Notes under the pieces: generated by a model
What the model saw: only the letters and a program-made list of their open reading frames with translations
The model's database searches: none
What the model was told of the DNA's origin: nothing
Position numbers and translations under genes: made by a program
NCBI GenBank assembly: GCA_030686115.1
Contig: CP131612.1
Span: forward strand, 3,348,001-3,412,000
DNA: 64,000 nucleotides
Origin: Psychrobacter cibarius
Lineage (GTDB): Bacteria > Pseudomonadota > Gammaproteobacteria > Pseudomonadales > Moraxellaceae
Direction of reading: 5' to 3'
In this document: in pieces, positions 16,263 through 26,102 of the stretch
Layout of the letters: the number at the start of each line of letters is the position of its first letter
Numbering within the stretch: the stretch's first letter is position 1

Positions 16263-18231
16263 GGATATGCATGACACAGATGAGGATGTAGAAATATCAG
16301 GGATTAAGTTAAAAAGAGGCGCTCTACAGCTTGCGAGTGGCAATATCTACAGCCATAAAACTAAAGACGTACAGTATAAGATGATTGAACTCATTGATAT
16401 GAATCAGGCGCTGTTCAAGAACTTATCCACTCTCAAAAATGAATTAATTAGCATTCATGATTTAGAGAACTCTACAAACCCACAGGGCACCATTATTAAC
16501 GTGGATGCCGAATACATTAGTGATGCCGACTGGGAAAAAGCCCAAAGCAAGTACCTTGCAATTAAACCCTTATTATCGAGGGATAATGGCGGCTTGGCCT
16601 CTAAAGAGCTAGACATAAGAGCAGAGGAATGTAAGGTTTCAAGTAGAACGCTAAGGCGATGGGTGGATGCTTATCGATCGACTGGTTCTATCGCATCTTT
16701 GTTAGAAAAGAAACGAGGTTGGAACAAAGATAAAATAAGACTAGATCATGCAACCGATACGCTTATCAAACAAGTCATTAATGACTTTTTCTTAACGCCA
16801 CAACGCCCCACCGTAGAGGCAACGGTAAGACGAGTTCATAAGCTATGTCACGAGCAAGGTTGCAGTAAACCTAGCGCCAAAGCCATTAGATACCGTATAG
16901 ACCAAGTATCTGAACCAACCGTGATGAAAAGGCGTGGTCAAAGAGAAAGAGCTAAGAATAAATTCACTCCTAAAACTGGACACTTTCCAGAGGTTTTTAA
17001 CCCTTTAGATGTTGTTCAAATTGACCATACCCCTGCCGATATCATTCTCGTTGACGACAAGCATAGAAAACCGATTGGCAGACCGTGGGTAACTGTCGCA
17101 ATTGACATATATAGCCGAATGATCACTGGCTACTATATCTCATTAGACGCCCCATCAGTAACCTCTGTAGGCATGTGCCTTTCACGCAGCATTTTATCAA
17201 AGGACGACCTACTCATTCAAAACGGTATAACAGATGCTGAATGGAAAGTGTTTGGCTATCCTAGAAAAATTCATGTAGACAATGGGTCGGATTTTCGCTC
17301 AGATGATCTGAGAAAGTCTTGTGCGCTGCACGGTATCAATATTGAGTTTCGACCTTTAGCCCGACCTGAGTATGGCGGTCATGTGGAGCGCATGATTGGC
17401 AACTTAATGAAAAAGGTTCATGAATTACCAGGAACAACTTTTTCTAACATAAAGCAAAAGGATGAATATGACGCCGAAAAAAATGCATCTCTTACTCTTG
17501 GTGAGTTTGAAAAGTGGTTTTTAACTTATATTACTAAGGTTTATCATTTAAGTATTCATTCAGGGATAGAGAGAACACCTGCTAGACAGTGGGAAATTGG
17601 CATATTTGGTGACTCGTTTAGTGATGGTATAGGTATACCTTCACTACCTGTAGATGAGACAACTCTTAAACTTGATTTCATGCCCAGTTTTGAGCGCACA
17701 ATACAAAGCTCAGGCGTTCGTATTGACGGCTTACACTACTATGACCCTTGCTTAAATAACTACATAAACACTTCTGATAGTAAGAATGTAAAAAGTCAGT
17801 TTATATTCAGACGCGACCCTAGAGATATTAGCAAAATATGGTTTTACGACCCTGAGTTAAAACAGTATTTTATCATTCCTTTTGCCAACCAAACCTTACC
17901 GTCAATGAGTCTATGGGAATATCAACAAATCAGACGGCAGGTTAAGTTAGAAAATGGTACGAGCAATGAGCATCTAATCTACAAAGCATGGGATGACATG
18001 CAGACGCTAGCCGAAAATGCAGAATCAACCACCAAAACTCAGCGCAGAAGGAAACAAAGACGTAAAAGCCATGAAAAATCTCAAAAACGTTATGAGGTTA
18101 TAGACGCTAAAAAAGATAAAGTTGACTCTACATTACCTGATACAGTCCAGATAACTGATACTGCCAGTACAGACCCCCAAGCTGGTCCTGATGCAGACTA
18201 TGGAGTGTACTTTTTTGAGGACATAGAATAA
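16255..18231 (+). CDS. tnsB: TnsB/TniA-like DDE transposase
   Basis: 658 residues from the ATG at 16255, which follows the strong site GGAGG; an earlier in-frame start at 16225 lies inside tnsA. N-terminal helix-turn-helix DNA-binding segments (~110-220) are followed by the RNase H-fold catalytic core: DVVQIDHTPAD (first Asp), IHVDNGSDFRS (second Asp) and GGHVERMIG (Glu). A Mu-type beta-barrel domain and a basic C-terminal tail (RRRKQRRKSH) that would contact TnsC follow. The stop overlaps the tnsC start as TAATG. Confidence 0.93.
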   Translation: MYKDMHDTDEDVEISGIKLKRGALQLASGNIYSHKTKDVQYKMIELIDMNQALFKNLSTLKNELISIHDLENSTNPQGTIINVDAEYISDADWEKAQSKYLAIKPLLSRDNGGLASKELDIRAEECKVSSRTLRRWVDAYRSTGSIASLLEKKRGWNKDKIRLDHATDTLIKQVINDFFLTPQRPTVEATVRRVHKLCHEQGCSKPSAKAIRYRIDQVSEPTVMKRRGQRERAKNKFTPKTGHFPEVFNPLDVVQIDHTPADIILVDDKHRKPIGRPWVTVAIDIYSRMITGYYISLDAPSVTSVGMCLSRSILSKDDLLIQNGITDAEWKVFGYPRKIHVDNGSDFRSDDLRKSCALHGINIEFRPLARPEYGGHVERMIGNLMKKVHELPGTTFSNIKQKDEYDAEKNASLTLGEFEKWFLTYITKVYHLSIHSGIERTPARQWEIGIFGDSFSDGIGIPSLPVDETTLKLDFMPSFERTIQSSGVRIDGLHYYDPCLNNYINTSDSKNVKSQFIFRRDPRDISKIWFYDPELKQYFIIPFANQTLPSMSLWEYQQIRRQVKLENGTSNEHLIYKAWDDMQTLAENAESTTKTQRRRKQRRKSHEKSQKRYEVIDAKKDKVDSTLPDTVQITDTASTDPQAGPDADYGVYFFEDIE

Positions 18232-19124
18232 TGAGTAGTGACAAGCCATACGTCCATGTTCTTGATAGGTTTCAGCATATCGTACCGCTATCAAACAGCG
18301 ATAGAATCGCCTTTATTGATGAGCCTCGTTGGATTGGTTACGAGAAGGCAAACAGAACGCTCAAAATTATGCAAAACCTGCTGAAAAAATCAAAGCAGCA
18401 CCGCATGCCTAATATTATGATTATTGGGGACTCTAATAATGGTAAAACGACGCTGATCAATAGATTTTACGAGAAGTTTGGCGAGGAATACATTAACGAC
18501 TTTAAAGAATCAGTGGTGCCTGTAGTTTTAATCCAAGCTCCGCCAGTACCTAGTGAGAAAGAGCTTTATATTAGTTTGCTTGAAAAACTGGCATTACCTT
18601 ACCGCTCTACCGATTCGACAGCCAAACTTCGTTATCAAGTTGTCCATGCCTTTAAGTGCTGTAACGTACAGGTATTAATAATAGATGAAATTCATTCTTT
18701 ACTGACAGGAACAGCAAGGCAGCAAAGACAGATAATGAACGTCATTAAGTATCTTTGTAATGAGCTTAAGTTACCCATTGTTGTAGCAGGTACAAATGAT
18801 GCCATAAGAGTGCTTCATACTGATCCGCAGCATATCAGCCGCTTTGATGTTATTGAGCTTGAAAACTGGCGCAATAGTGAGGAGTTTAGACGGCTTGTGG
18901 GAAGCTTTGAGCTAATTATGCCTTTAAGAAAACCGTCAAGACTTTTTGATCCTGATAAGACTCGCCTTATACATAGCATTAGTGAAGGCAAAATTGGTAA
19001 TGTTAGGAGATTAATCTCTGAATGCGCTATAGAGGCCATAGAAACAGGGGTTGAGGAAATTACTGAGGACTCATTAAAGAAAAGAATATGCAAAAACAAG
19101 AGAGCCTACAGAGTAATAGAATAA
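18231..19124 (+). CDS. tnsC: TnsC/TniB-like AAA+ ATPase
   Basis: 297 residues, nearer TniB than the longer Tn7 TnsC. Walker A GDSNNGKTTL (near residue 66), Walker B VLIIDEIHSLL, sensor 1 VVAGTNDA and an Arg-finger-like HISRF. This ATPase links target recognition (TniQ) with the TnsAB transposase and provides target immunity. Start is coupled to tnsB by TAATG. The 3' end overlaps tniQ by 37 bp. Confidence 0.92.
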   Translation: MSSDKPYVHVLDRFQHIVPLSNSDRIAFIDEPRWIGYEKANRTLKIMQNLLKKSKQHRMPNIMIIGDSNNGKTTLINRFYEKFGEEYINDFKESVVPVVLIQAPPVPSEKELYISLLEKLALPYRSTDSTAKLRYQVVHAFKCCNVQVLIIDEIHSLLTGTARQQRQIMNVIKYLCNELKLPIVVAGTNDAIRVLHTDPQHISRFDVIELENWRNSEEFRRLVGSFELIMPLRKPSRLFDPDKTRLIHSISEGKIGNVRRLISECAIEAIETGVEEITEDSLKKRICKNKRAYRVIE

Positions 19125-20260
19125 AACCATTAACCATCAAGACACCACTATATTACGATGAAAGTATTAGCTCATGGCTAATTAGAGCAGCCTTAAATCA
19201 AGGCTGCGACATTTTAACTTTCACTCAATTTTATTGGCCTGACTATCGGCTGTGGACTTATGATGTAGACAAGGGTTTTAATCATATTGATGTGCAAATC
19301 CATAAAGACATGGCTGTTTTGGCTGGTATGCATTACCGAGCCTTTAACGCAAATACGCTGGTGAGTTTTGCTAAAAAAATGGGATTATCTGATAACTATA
19401 AACAAATCAATATACCGTGGACTCAACCACTGACCAAGCGCAATCGTAGAGCACTATTAGGGTATCAATACTGCCCACTTTGCATGCAGTCAGATAGTGA
19501 TGCGAGATTGAAATTATCTTGGCGTTTCACATGGTCTTTGTATTGTGTTCAGCATCAAATAAAGCTGCAAAGTACTTGCACACAATGTCATCAGCCGTAC
19601 CAGCCTCAATTGCTTGAAGCAAATATGAGATATATCAATCACTGCCATAGCTGTAAGCATAAATTGTCTAAGGCAGCCGATAATAATCCTGCTTACTTGC
19701 TAGATGACTATTCTTACAAATTTCAAAGAATAGCCAGTAAGGTATATGTCGATGAATTTGGTTATTCGTTTGGTGAAAAAGTTTCGATGCAAGAGTGGTT
19801 TGAGCTTATGGCGTTCTACGTCAATATAGTAAGGCGCGGTGCAAGCAAACCCGACTATATGTTTGGCAAACTACTAAAGAGCTTTAGCATTAATGTAAAC
19901 ACCATGACTCCTCCTAAAACGGGACTTAGACTGAACCAACTTCCTATTAATGAGCGTATTGAACTGCTAGGGTATGCTGCTCAATTAAATGATACTGATA
20001 TAAACACTTGGATTAAAAAGTGCGAGGAAATATCCATAACTCAGAATAGCTTTAATTGGAATAGAAAAACGCTTATCCCAGAACCTTTTAAGTCTATCTA
20101 TATGCAGCTCCCCATTATCAAAAACCAAAAGCGTCAAAATAGTCAGAACTTAAATACGCCAAGAGCGCCTGAATCAGTAATGAAACTATGGGAAAGACTC
20201 AAAAGAAAGACTGAAATGAGAGAGCTTTATGACCAAGACCGATTCAGCTACAAAGAATAA
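19088..20260 (+). CDS. tniQ: TniQ/TnsD-like target-selection protein (TniD)
   Basis: 390 residues. The N-terminus (PLYYDESISSWLIRAALNQGCDILTFTQFYWPDYRLWTYD) is the TniQ domain; zinc fingers follow as YCPLCMQSD, CVQHQIKLQSTCTQCHQPY and HCHSCKHKL (residues ~130-195). The C-terminal ~190 residues are unlike other parts of the module and are the likely site-specific DNA-binding region that reads comM. It is intermediate in length between short TniQ and TnsD. It starts inside tnsC and overlaps the next gene by 32 bp, so the operon is continuous. Confidence 0.88.
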   Translation: MQKQESLQSNRIKPLTIKTPLYYDESISSWLIRAALNQGCDILTFTQFYWPDYRLWTYDVDKGFNHIDVQIHKDMAVLAGMHYRAFNANTLVSFAKKMGLSDNYKQINIPWTQPLTKRNRRALLGYQYCPLCMQSDSDARLKLSWRFTWSLYCVQHQIKLQSTCTQCHQPYQPQLLEANMRYINHCHSCKHKLSKAADNNPAYLLDDYSYKFQRIASKVYVDEFGYSFGEKVSMQEWFELMAFYVNIVRRGASKPDYMFGKLLKSFSINVNTMTPPKTGLRLNQLPINERIELLGYAAQLNDTDINTWIKKCEEISITQNSFNWNRKTLIPEPFKSIYMQLPIIKNQKRQNSQNLNTPRAPESVMKLWERLKRKTEMRELYDQDRFSYKE

Positions 20261-21665
20261 ATGTGATTGGTGCGGCAATCATCCAGTCGATATTAAAAGA
20301 CGATACAAGGGTGAAGGTTACTGTGCAAACTGCTATAAGATATGGTTCATCAAGCAACCTTGCAGCCGATGCAGTACACTTAGTAGATTGCATAAAAAAG
20401 AACATGAGCCAATATGCCGTAAGTGTATTAGTGGTCAACCATGCAAACGGTGCGGTAAAGACGCCTCCGTCAATGGTGCTAATACAGAGTATGGACGAGT
20501 ATGCCAAATTTGCTATCAAGGCTACTTCAAGAAAAAGAAAACATGCCAAGAATGTGGAAAGGATAAGATAGGGGTTTCTCGCTATGCTGAACTTCCTCAC
20601 GACAATGAAGTTTGCGTATCCTGCTATCAAAGAGAAACAAGAAAGACCTGTTCTGCTTGTAGGCGATTTAGAAAAGTAATAGATACGCCTACAGGTGTTT
20701 TATGCCAGAAATGCCATGAATTAGGTAAAATAAACTGTCCTTGCTGTGGTGAGAATATGCCAGCAGGACAAGGGAAAGAGTGTGAAAGTTGCTATTGGGG
20801 TCATAGGTTACAGCGTGAGGTTGCTACCAATCTCTATTTATTTAAGTCAGATAAAATAAAAATATCGTATGAGGCGTTCATCAAGTGGTTCATTGATCGC
20901 ACTGACAACAAGAACGTTACTCTTGAACACTTAAAGTTTACCGCCTTCTTTAAAACTTGCGATGATATATGGTCTGAAATACCCACGTATTCATCCCTTG
21001 TACAGGAGTTTAAGCCTGAGGGTCTACGTCACCATTTAACTGTTTTAAGATGGTTGATAGACACGGAGCAAGTAGTTGTTGACTTAGAAGTTAAGCATGA
21101 AATTGCCGAAAAAGAGCGAATTGCAAATTTGCTGAATAAGTTTGAAGTCTTACCCAAAACAATAGAGTCTTACTATGCATTTCTTAACGAAAAGTTAGCT
21201 CTTAAGAAAACCTCTCTAAAATCCATCAGATTGGCTTTACAACCTGCCGTAGGTATTTATGTGGAACTTGGTATTGATAGATGGGGAAAGCCCTCACAGG
21301 AGCAATTAAACGCCTATTTGAGGCTTAAGCGAGGACAAATCAGTGCCATAACTGGCTTTGTATCTCATCTTAATCGAAAGTACGGAACTAATATTCAATG
21401 CAATCAGCCTGACCCAGAGACTCTTAGGAAAGATAGGCGTAAAATCTTGGAGAGAGACTTAATTGCTATCAGCCGTCTCCCCAATCCTACAAAAAAGGAC
21501 TATGAAAGATGGATTATTATTAGCTTAGAGTATTTTCATGAACTTAAAATTATTAGGAAGACTTTAGCAACTCTAGATATCGAGCAAAACCAAGATAAAG
21601 CAATAGTTAAATATAATAAGCAAGAATACGTCATACCCTGTTTAGATAGCTTAAATGAAGTTTAG
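20229..21665 (+). CDS. Fifth transposition-module gene, zinc-ribbon protein (TniE-like)
   Basis: 478 residues. The first ~200 contain about ten Cys-x2-Cys pairs (CDWCGNHP, CSRC, CRKC, CKRCGKDA, CQICYQ, CQECGKDK, CVSCYQ, CSACRRF, CCGENMP, CESCY), enough for five or more zinc ribbons. The C-terminal half is helical; KTSLKSIRLALQPAVGIY and QISAITGFVSHLN recall the SAM-like core-binding domain of tyrosine recombinases, but no catalytic R-H-R-Y domain is seen. Position after tniQ matches tniE of AbaR-type elements as I recall it. It probably binds DNA, perhaps in target choice. A 19-codon open stretch continues in frame after the TAG stop. Confidence 0.7.
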   Translation: MTKTDSATKNKCDWCGNHPVDIKRRYKGEGYCANCYKIWFIKQPCSRCSTLSRLHKKEHEPICRKCISGQPCKRCGKDASVNGANTEYGRVCQICYQGYFKKKKTCQECGKDKIGVSRYAELPHDNEVCVSCYQRETRKTCSACRRFRKVIDTPTGVLCQKCHELGKINCPCCGENMPAGQGKECESCYWGHRLQREVATNLYLFKSDKIKISYEAFIKWFIDRTDNKNVTLEHLKFTAFFKTCDDIWSEIPTYSSLVQEFKPEGLRHHLTVLRWLIDTEQVVVDLEVKHEIAEKERIANLLNKFEVLPKTIESYYAFLNEKLALKKTSLKSIRLALQPAVGIYVELGIDRWGKPSQEQLNAYLRLKRGQISAITGFVSHLNRKYGTNIQCNQPDPETLRKDRRKILERDLIAISRLPNPTKKDYERWIIISLEYFHELKIIRKTLATLDIEQNQDKAIVKYNKQEYVIPCLDSLNEV

Positions 21666-21816
21666 CCTGATATTTTGAAGCCTTATGTTGACGATCTACA
21701 ACGCCATCTTTGGGAACTGAATTAAGATTGTCATCATTGAAGCGACAAAAATACCATAGCTGGTTAAGATACTTTGCACCCAAAAGTAGTATATTGAAAC
21801 GGATTAGCAAAACATT
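21666..21816 (+). promoter_or_regulatory. Junction between transposition module and cargo
   Basis: 151 bp. Frame-continuous codons after the tniE stop run to a TAA at 21723-21725, then an AT-rich stretch that should carry the promoter of the restriction-modification operon. No clear operator or terminator is seen. Confidence 0.4.
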
Positions 21817-22827
21817 ATGAATCTAAGTATTAACAATGAGTATAAAAGACACATGACACATTTAAAAGGCGCTGGTCTTTTTGGTCAAAACCTTTACAGT
21901 CCTAAAGCTAAAGACATGTATCAGAATAAAGAATCTAAAGTACAATTTAGTTCTGCTGACATCTCTGAAAATGATATTCGTGAACAGATGCCAGCCATAC
22001 TTGATATATTATTGATTGACCGTACTACGTCAACATCAAAAAAGACAAGGAATATCATTTGGGCAAACGAGAACTATATACAATATGGTAGATACTATGG
22101 AGTCTCGCATCAAGTCAAACCTAAATTGATAACAGGTCACATGGGGCACATCATCATACCTCGTGCTTTAAAATCCGAATACGTGCAAAAAGAGCGCACC
22201 AAATCCAAGGCTGAGGTGTTCACCCCTACATGGATCATCAAAAAACAAAATGATGTGATTGATGCTAGTTACTGTGAGGATGATTTACAAACCTATATAA
22301 ACCGCAAGTGGCTAGAGATTACCTGTGGTGAAGCGCCATATATGGCAACTCGCTATGACATGGAGACAGGCAATATAGTACCCTTATCAGAGCGTGTAGG
22401 CTTTGTTGATCGTAAATTATCTCGTATTAATGCTGAGGTGGATGAAAAATCTGAATGGCAACAATTGGTAGAGAAAGCCTATAAAGCCAGTTATGGTTTT
22501 GAATGGAACGGGGATTCACTGCTATTAGCACGAGAAAATCTACTCTATACTTACTACGATTATCATGTAGCTAAATGGCAAGACAAACCAACGCATGAAC
22601 ACTTTGCGATTATAGCCAATATTATTAGCTACAATCTGTTTCAGATGGATGGCTTAAAATATATCATTCCATTATCCGACATACGAAAAAGACCTGTTAA
22701 AAGCCAGCTGAAACTTTTCGATGATAATATCTCTGATGGCAAAAGCCTTAGAAAAGCGGGCAAACGTGTCAGAATAATGAATTGGGACAAAAATAAGATG
22801 GAACTCTTTGACAAAGGATTAAGGTAA
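21817..22827 (+). CDS. Restriction-modification subunit M-like protein
   Basis: 336 residues. SKAEVFTPTWIIKKQND (about residue 130) has the xVFTP motif seen at the start of N6-adenine methyltransferase domains, and LEITCGEAPYMATRYD (about 166) with GFEWNGDSLLLARENLLYTYYDY are conserved in proteins annotated as restriction endonuclease subunit M. No NPPY catalytic motif is present, so it is not a methylase by itself. It is first of three genes; the next begins 2 bp after its stop. Role inferred: a subunit assisting the split methyltransferase encoded downstream. Confidence 0.65.
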   Translation: MNLSINNEYKRHMTHLKGAGLFGQNLYSPKAKDMYQNKESKVQFSSADISENDIREQMPAILDILLIDRTTSTSKKTRNIIWANENYIQYGRYYGVSHQVKPKLITGHMGHIIIPRALKSEYVQKERTKSKAEVFTPTWIIKKQNDVIDASYCEDDLQTYINRKWLEITCGEAPYMATRYDMETGNIVPLSERVGFVDRKLSRINAEVDEKSEWQQLVEKAYKASYGFEWNGDSLLLARENLLYTYYDYHVAKWQDKPTHEHFAIIANIISYNLFQMDGLKYIIPLSDIRKRPVKSQLKLFDDNISDGKSLRKAGKRVRIMNWDKNKMELFDKGLR

Positions 22828-22829
22828 TA

Positions 22830-25800
22830 ATGAGTAATTCCCCAAAAATAAAAACCACGAAAATTATTTATCCACAAATATATGCTTACATCTTACCAGA
22901 GGTTCCAACGAAGAATGGCTGGGTAAAAATAGGTTATACAGAGCGTAAAAATGCTGACGATCGCATTAAAGAACAGACCTACACAGCTCGACTCGACTAC
23001 GAAAAGCTATGGTGTGAACCTGCTAAGTTCCTTGAATCAGATGATTGGTTCACAGATAAAAATTTTCATAATTATCTAGTAAAGCATAAAAAAATAAAAC
23101 GTTTAGATAAATCTGAATGGTTTTTCTATGAGCATGACCTGGAACAAAGATCTTATACTGATTATAAAAGCTTTTTAGAAAACCCTTATGATCAAGCTAA
23201 AGAAAAGGCTCAGTATCAGCTTAGAGATGAGCAAGCTGCCGCTGTGACACAAACCCTGAATTATATAAAATCTTATCCCAAAGGTGAGTTTCTATGGAAT
23301 GCTAAACCAAGATTTGGGAAGACGCTAACAACCTATGACTTAGCTCGTAAGCTCAATGCAACCAAAGTACTTATTGTGACAAACAGACCAAGTATTGCTA
23401 ACTCTTGGTTTGATGATTTCGAGAAGTTCATTGCGTGGCAAACTGACTTTGCATTTGTCTCTACCAGCGACTCGTTAAGTGAACGTCCTGTCATGAAAAG
23501 AGAGGAGTTTTTATCGCAGACAGCTACGGGCAAGAAAAGCATGATCACCTTTATATCTCTGCAAGACTTAAAGGGTGCAGTCAGTTTTGGGGGTAGTTAC
23601 GATAAACTTAGCTGGGTCAAAGATCTGTCATGGAATATGTTGGTTATTGATGAAGCTCATGAAGGGGTGGACACCCTTAAAACTGATTTGGCATTTGAAA
23701 ATATTAAACGTGATTTTACTCTACATTTATCTGGTACACCTTTTAAGGCTGTGGCCACTGGTACATTTAGTGAAGATGAGATTTACAATTGGAGTTATGC
23801 AGACGAGCAACAGGCTAAAGCCAATTGGGATAATCCAGATGAACACAATCCCTATGAAAAACTGCCTCGCTTAAATCTGTTTTCTTATCAAATGAGCCAA
23901 GCCATCACCGATGAGGTGAACAAGGGAGCAAAAATAGAAGGAGACAGCATTGATTATGCTTTCGATCTTAATGAGTTTTTCGAAACAAAAGACAATGGCA
24001 AGTTTGTTCATGAGGAATACGTAAAAAAATGGTTAGATTCATTATCTCGCAATGAGAAGTACCCGTTTTCAACCAAAGCCTTGCAGGATGAGCTTAAACA
24101 CACCTTTTGGCTATTAAACCGTGTTGCCAGCGCCAAAGCCTTACAAAAGCTGTTAAAAGAACATCCTGTCTTTAAGGGCTATGAGATTGTACTTGCCGCA
24201 GGTGATGGTCAAAGTCATGACAGTGATGTGATCAATAATGATAAATCACTTGTTCGAGTCAAAGAGGCTGTTAAAACACATGATAAGACCATCACTTTAT
24301 CTGTGGGTCAGCTAACCACTGGCATTACTATTCCTGAGTGGACAGCGGTATTAATGTTATCAAACATCAAGTCGCCTAGTCTTTATATGCAAGCTGCCTT
24401 CCGAGCACAAAACCCTTGGGAGTATCAAATCGATGGTCAGGTATATCAAAAAGAAAACGCTTATGTTTTTGATTTTGCACCTGAACGCACGTTAACCATC
24501 TATGAAGAATTTGCTAATGACTTATCTCGAAGAACAGTAAACGGTGGCGGTACAGGCGATGATCGCAAAGAAAACATTAAGCATCTTCTAAACTTCTTCC
24601 CAGTTATCGCAGAAGATAACGATGGTAAAATGGTTGAGCTTGATGCTACTCAAGTGTTGACCATACCAAAAGCTATTAAAGCCCAAGAGGTAGTACGCCG
24701 TGGCTTTATGTCAAACCTACTGTTTAAGAATGTATCAGGTATTTTTGCGTCACAAGAAGTTCGAGAAATTCTCGAAAATCTTAATCCAGTAGAGGTTGGC
24801 AAAACAGTTCCGCAAAAAACTCAAACCCCTATTGATACGCAAGATGTTAAGGTTGACAACAAAGGCGAGGCTCAAGTTGATGACGATATTGTGATATCGG
24901 AAACCGAAGCGCGATTTGGCGAAAAGACGTATGCTAACATCCAAAAAACAGTAGAAACTTTTGGTGAGCTGCCCCAAGATAAACATGCAAAGGCAATTGA
25001 AGAAAGTTTTATAAAAAATGTCGAACAGGGAGTTAAGAATACCGCTAAAGATTATGATGTCACTCAAAGTTTTGCCGAAAATATTGTGAAAAACGCTGCT
25101 AAAGCAGTAGCTCGTGAAATTGAAATCTCACAAAGGCAGACTGATATCAAACAAAAAGAGGCAGAAGTTGAGTATAAAAAAGAGATGACACAAGCTCATC
25201 TTAACGAAGTCGAAATGTCTAAAACTAAAGCTGCTTATGAACTCAAGCAAAAACAGATCCAAGAGGGTTATCAAAAAGAAGTAGAAGCTAAAATTGCAGC
25301 TAAGACACAGGAGCTAGTAAAATCATCTAATGAGGCTATTTTACAAAAAGCCGAGGATAAAAAGAAAAACGTTGTTGAGAATGATGTTCGCGCTCGTTTG
25401 CGTGGGTTTGCCCGTACCATACCTTCATTTTTAATGGCGTATGGCGATGCTGACACATTGCTTGGTAACTTTGATGAGTTTGTAAGCGACACTGTTTTCA
25501 AGCAAGTGACTGGCATTACGTTAGATCAGTTTAGAACGCTGCGTGATACTCATGATTTCTTTGATGAAACTGTATTCAACGAATCGGTTTTTGAGTTTCT
25601 CAAAAAGCGTAAAGAGCTTGCAAACTACTTCGATGAAAGTCAGGAAGAAGACATCTTTGACTACATTCCACCGCAGAAAACTAATCAGATATTCACCCCT
25701 AAAAAAGTGGTAAAAATGATGGTGGATAAACTTGAGCAAGAAAATCCAGATATATTCACTGATTCTAAGAAGACATTTGCTGATTTATACATGAAGTCTG

Positions 25801-26102
25801 GCTTATTTATTACTGAGATTGTAAAACGACTATATCTTGGGTTAGAGGGTGAAATACCCGATCCCAATAAAAGGCTAAAGCATATTTTAGAGAATCAAGT
25901 TTATGGCTTTGCTCCTAGTGAAATCATTTTCAATATTGCTCGTAACTTCATTTTTGGTTTTGATGAAAGAGCTGACACTATTGATAAATCACATATTGTT
26001 TACTTGGACACTACACCTTATGTTAAAGGTGAGACTGAAATGAGTTTTGAAGAAAAATGCGATAAACTATTTGGTACTAGCGAGCCTGTGGAGAATAAGT
26101 AA
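22830..26102 (+). CDS. GIY-YIG/T5orf172 nuclease - helicase - methyltransferase N-part fusion
   Basis: 1090 residues in four blocks. Residues ~8-100 resemble a T5orf172/GIY-YIG nuclease (YAYILPE, GWVKIGYT, DRIKEQ). Residues ~130-600 are a superfamily 2 helicase: PRFGKTLTT (motif I), VIDEAHEG (II), LSGTPF (III), MQAAFRAQNPW (VI). Residues ~720-870 are a long charged coiled coil. The last ~140 residues have NQIFTPKKVVKMM and ADLYMKSGLFITEI, the X and I (SAM-binding) motifs of an N6 methylase, but the protein stops before motif IV. The next gene starts in a TAATG overlap with motif IV at its fifth to tenth codon. The whole suggests an ATP-dependent restriction enzyme. Confidence 0.75.
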   Translation: MSNSPKIKTTKIIYPQIYAYILPEVPTKNGWVKIGYTERKNADDRIKEQTYTARLDYEKLWCEPAKFLESDDWFTDKNFHNYLVKHKKIKRLDKSEWFFYEHDLEQRSYTDYKSFLENPYDQAKEKAQYQLRDEQAAAVTQTLNYIKSYPKGEFLWNAKPRFGKTLTTYDLARKLNATKVLIVTNRPSIANSWFDDFEKFIAWQTDFAFVSTSDSLSERPVMKREEFLSQTATGKKSMITFISLQDLKGAVSFGGSYDKLSWVKDLSWNMLVIDEAHEGVDTLKTDLAFENIKRDFTLHLSGTPFKAVATGTFSEDEIYNWSYADEQQAKANWDNPDEHNPYEKLPRLNLFSYQMSQAITDEVNKGAKIEGDSIDYAFDLNEFFETKDNGKFVHEEYVKKWLDSLSRNEKYPFSTKALQDELKHTFWLLNRVASAKALQKLLKEHPVFKGYEIVLAAGDGQSHDSDVINNDKSLVRVKEAVKTHDKTITLSVGQLTTGITIPEWTAVLMLSNIKSPSLYMQAAFRAQNPWEYQIDGQVYQKENAYVFDFAPERTLTIYEEFANDLSRRTVNGGGTGDDRKENIKHLLNFFPVIAEDNDGKMVELDATQVLTIPKAIKAQEVVRRGFMSNLLFKNVSGIFASQEVREILENLNPVEVGKTVPQKTQTPIDTQDVKVDNKGEAQVDDDIVISETEARFGEKTYANIQKTVETFGELPQDKHAKAIEESFIKNVEQGVKNTAKDYDVTQSFAENIVKNAAKAVAREIEISQRQTDIKQKEAEVEYKKEMTQAHLNEVEMSKTKAAYELKQKQIQEGYQKEVEAKIAAKTQELVKSSNEAILQKAEDKKKNVVENDVRARLRGFARTIPSFLMAYGDADTLLGNFDEFVSDTVFKQVTGITLDQFRTLRDTHDFFDETVFNESVFEFLKKRKELANYFDESQEEDIFDYIPPQKTNQIFTPKKVVKMMVDKLEQENPDIFTDSKKTFADLYMKSGLFITEIVKRLYLGLEGEIPDPNKRLKHILENQVYGFAPSEIIFNIARNFIFGFDERADTIDKSHIVYLDTTPYVKGETEMSFEEKCDKLFGTSEPVENK

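Noticed and set aside
20263..20571. Overlapping reading frames in the zinc-ribbon gene on both strands
   Set aside because: Shadows of the 478-residue gene: no ribosome sites and no recognisable domain.
21684..21725. YVDD motif read after the tniE stop as a second reverse transcriptase relic
   Set aside because: Only 19 codons, in frame with tniE and without palm-domain neighbours; it is better explained as a protein tail.
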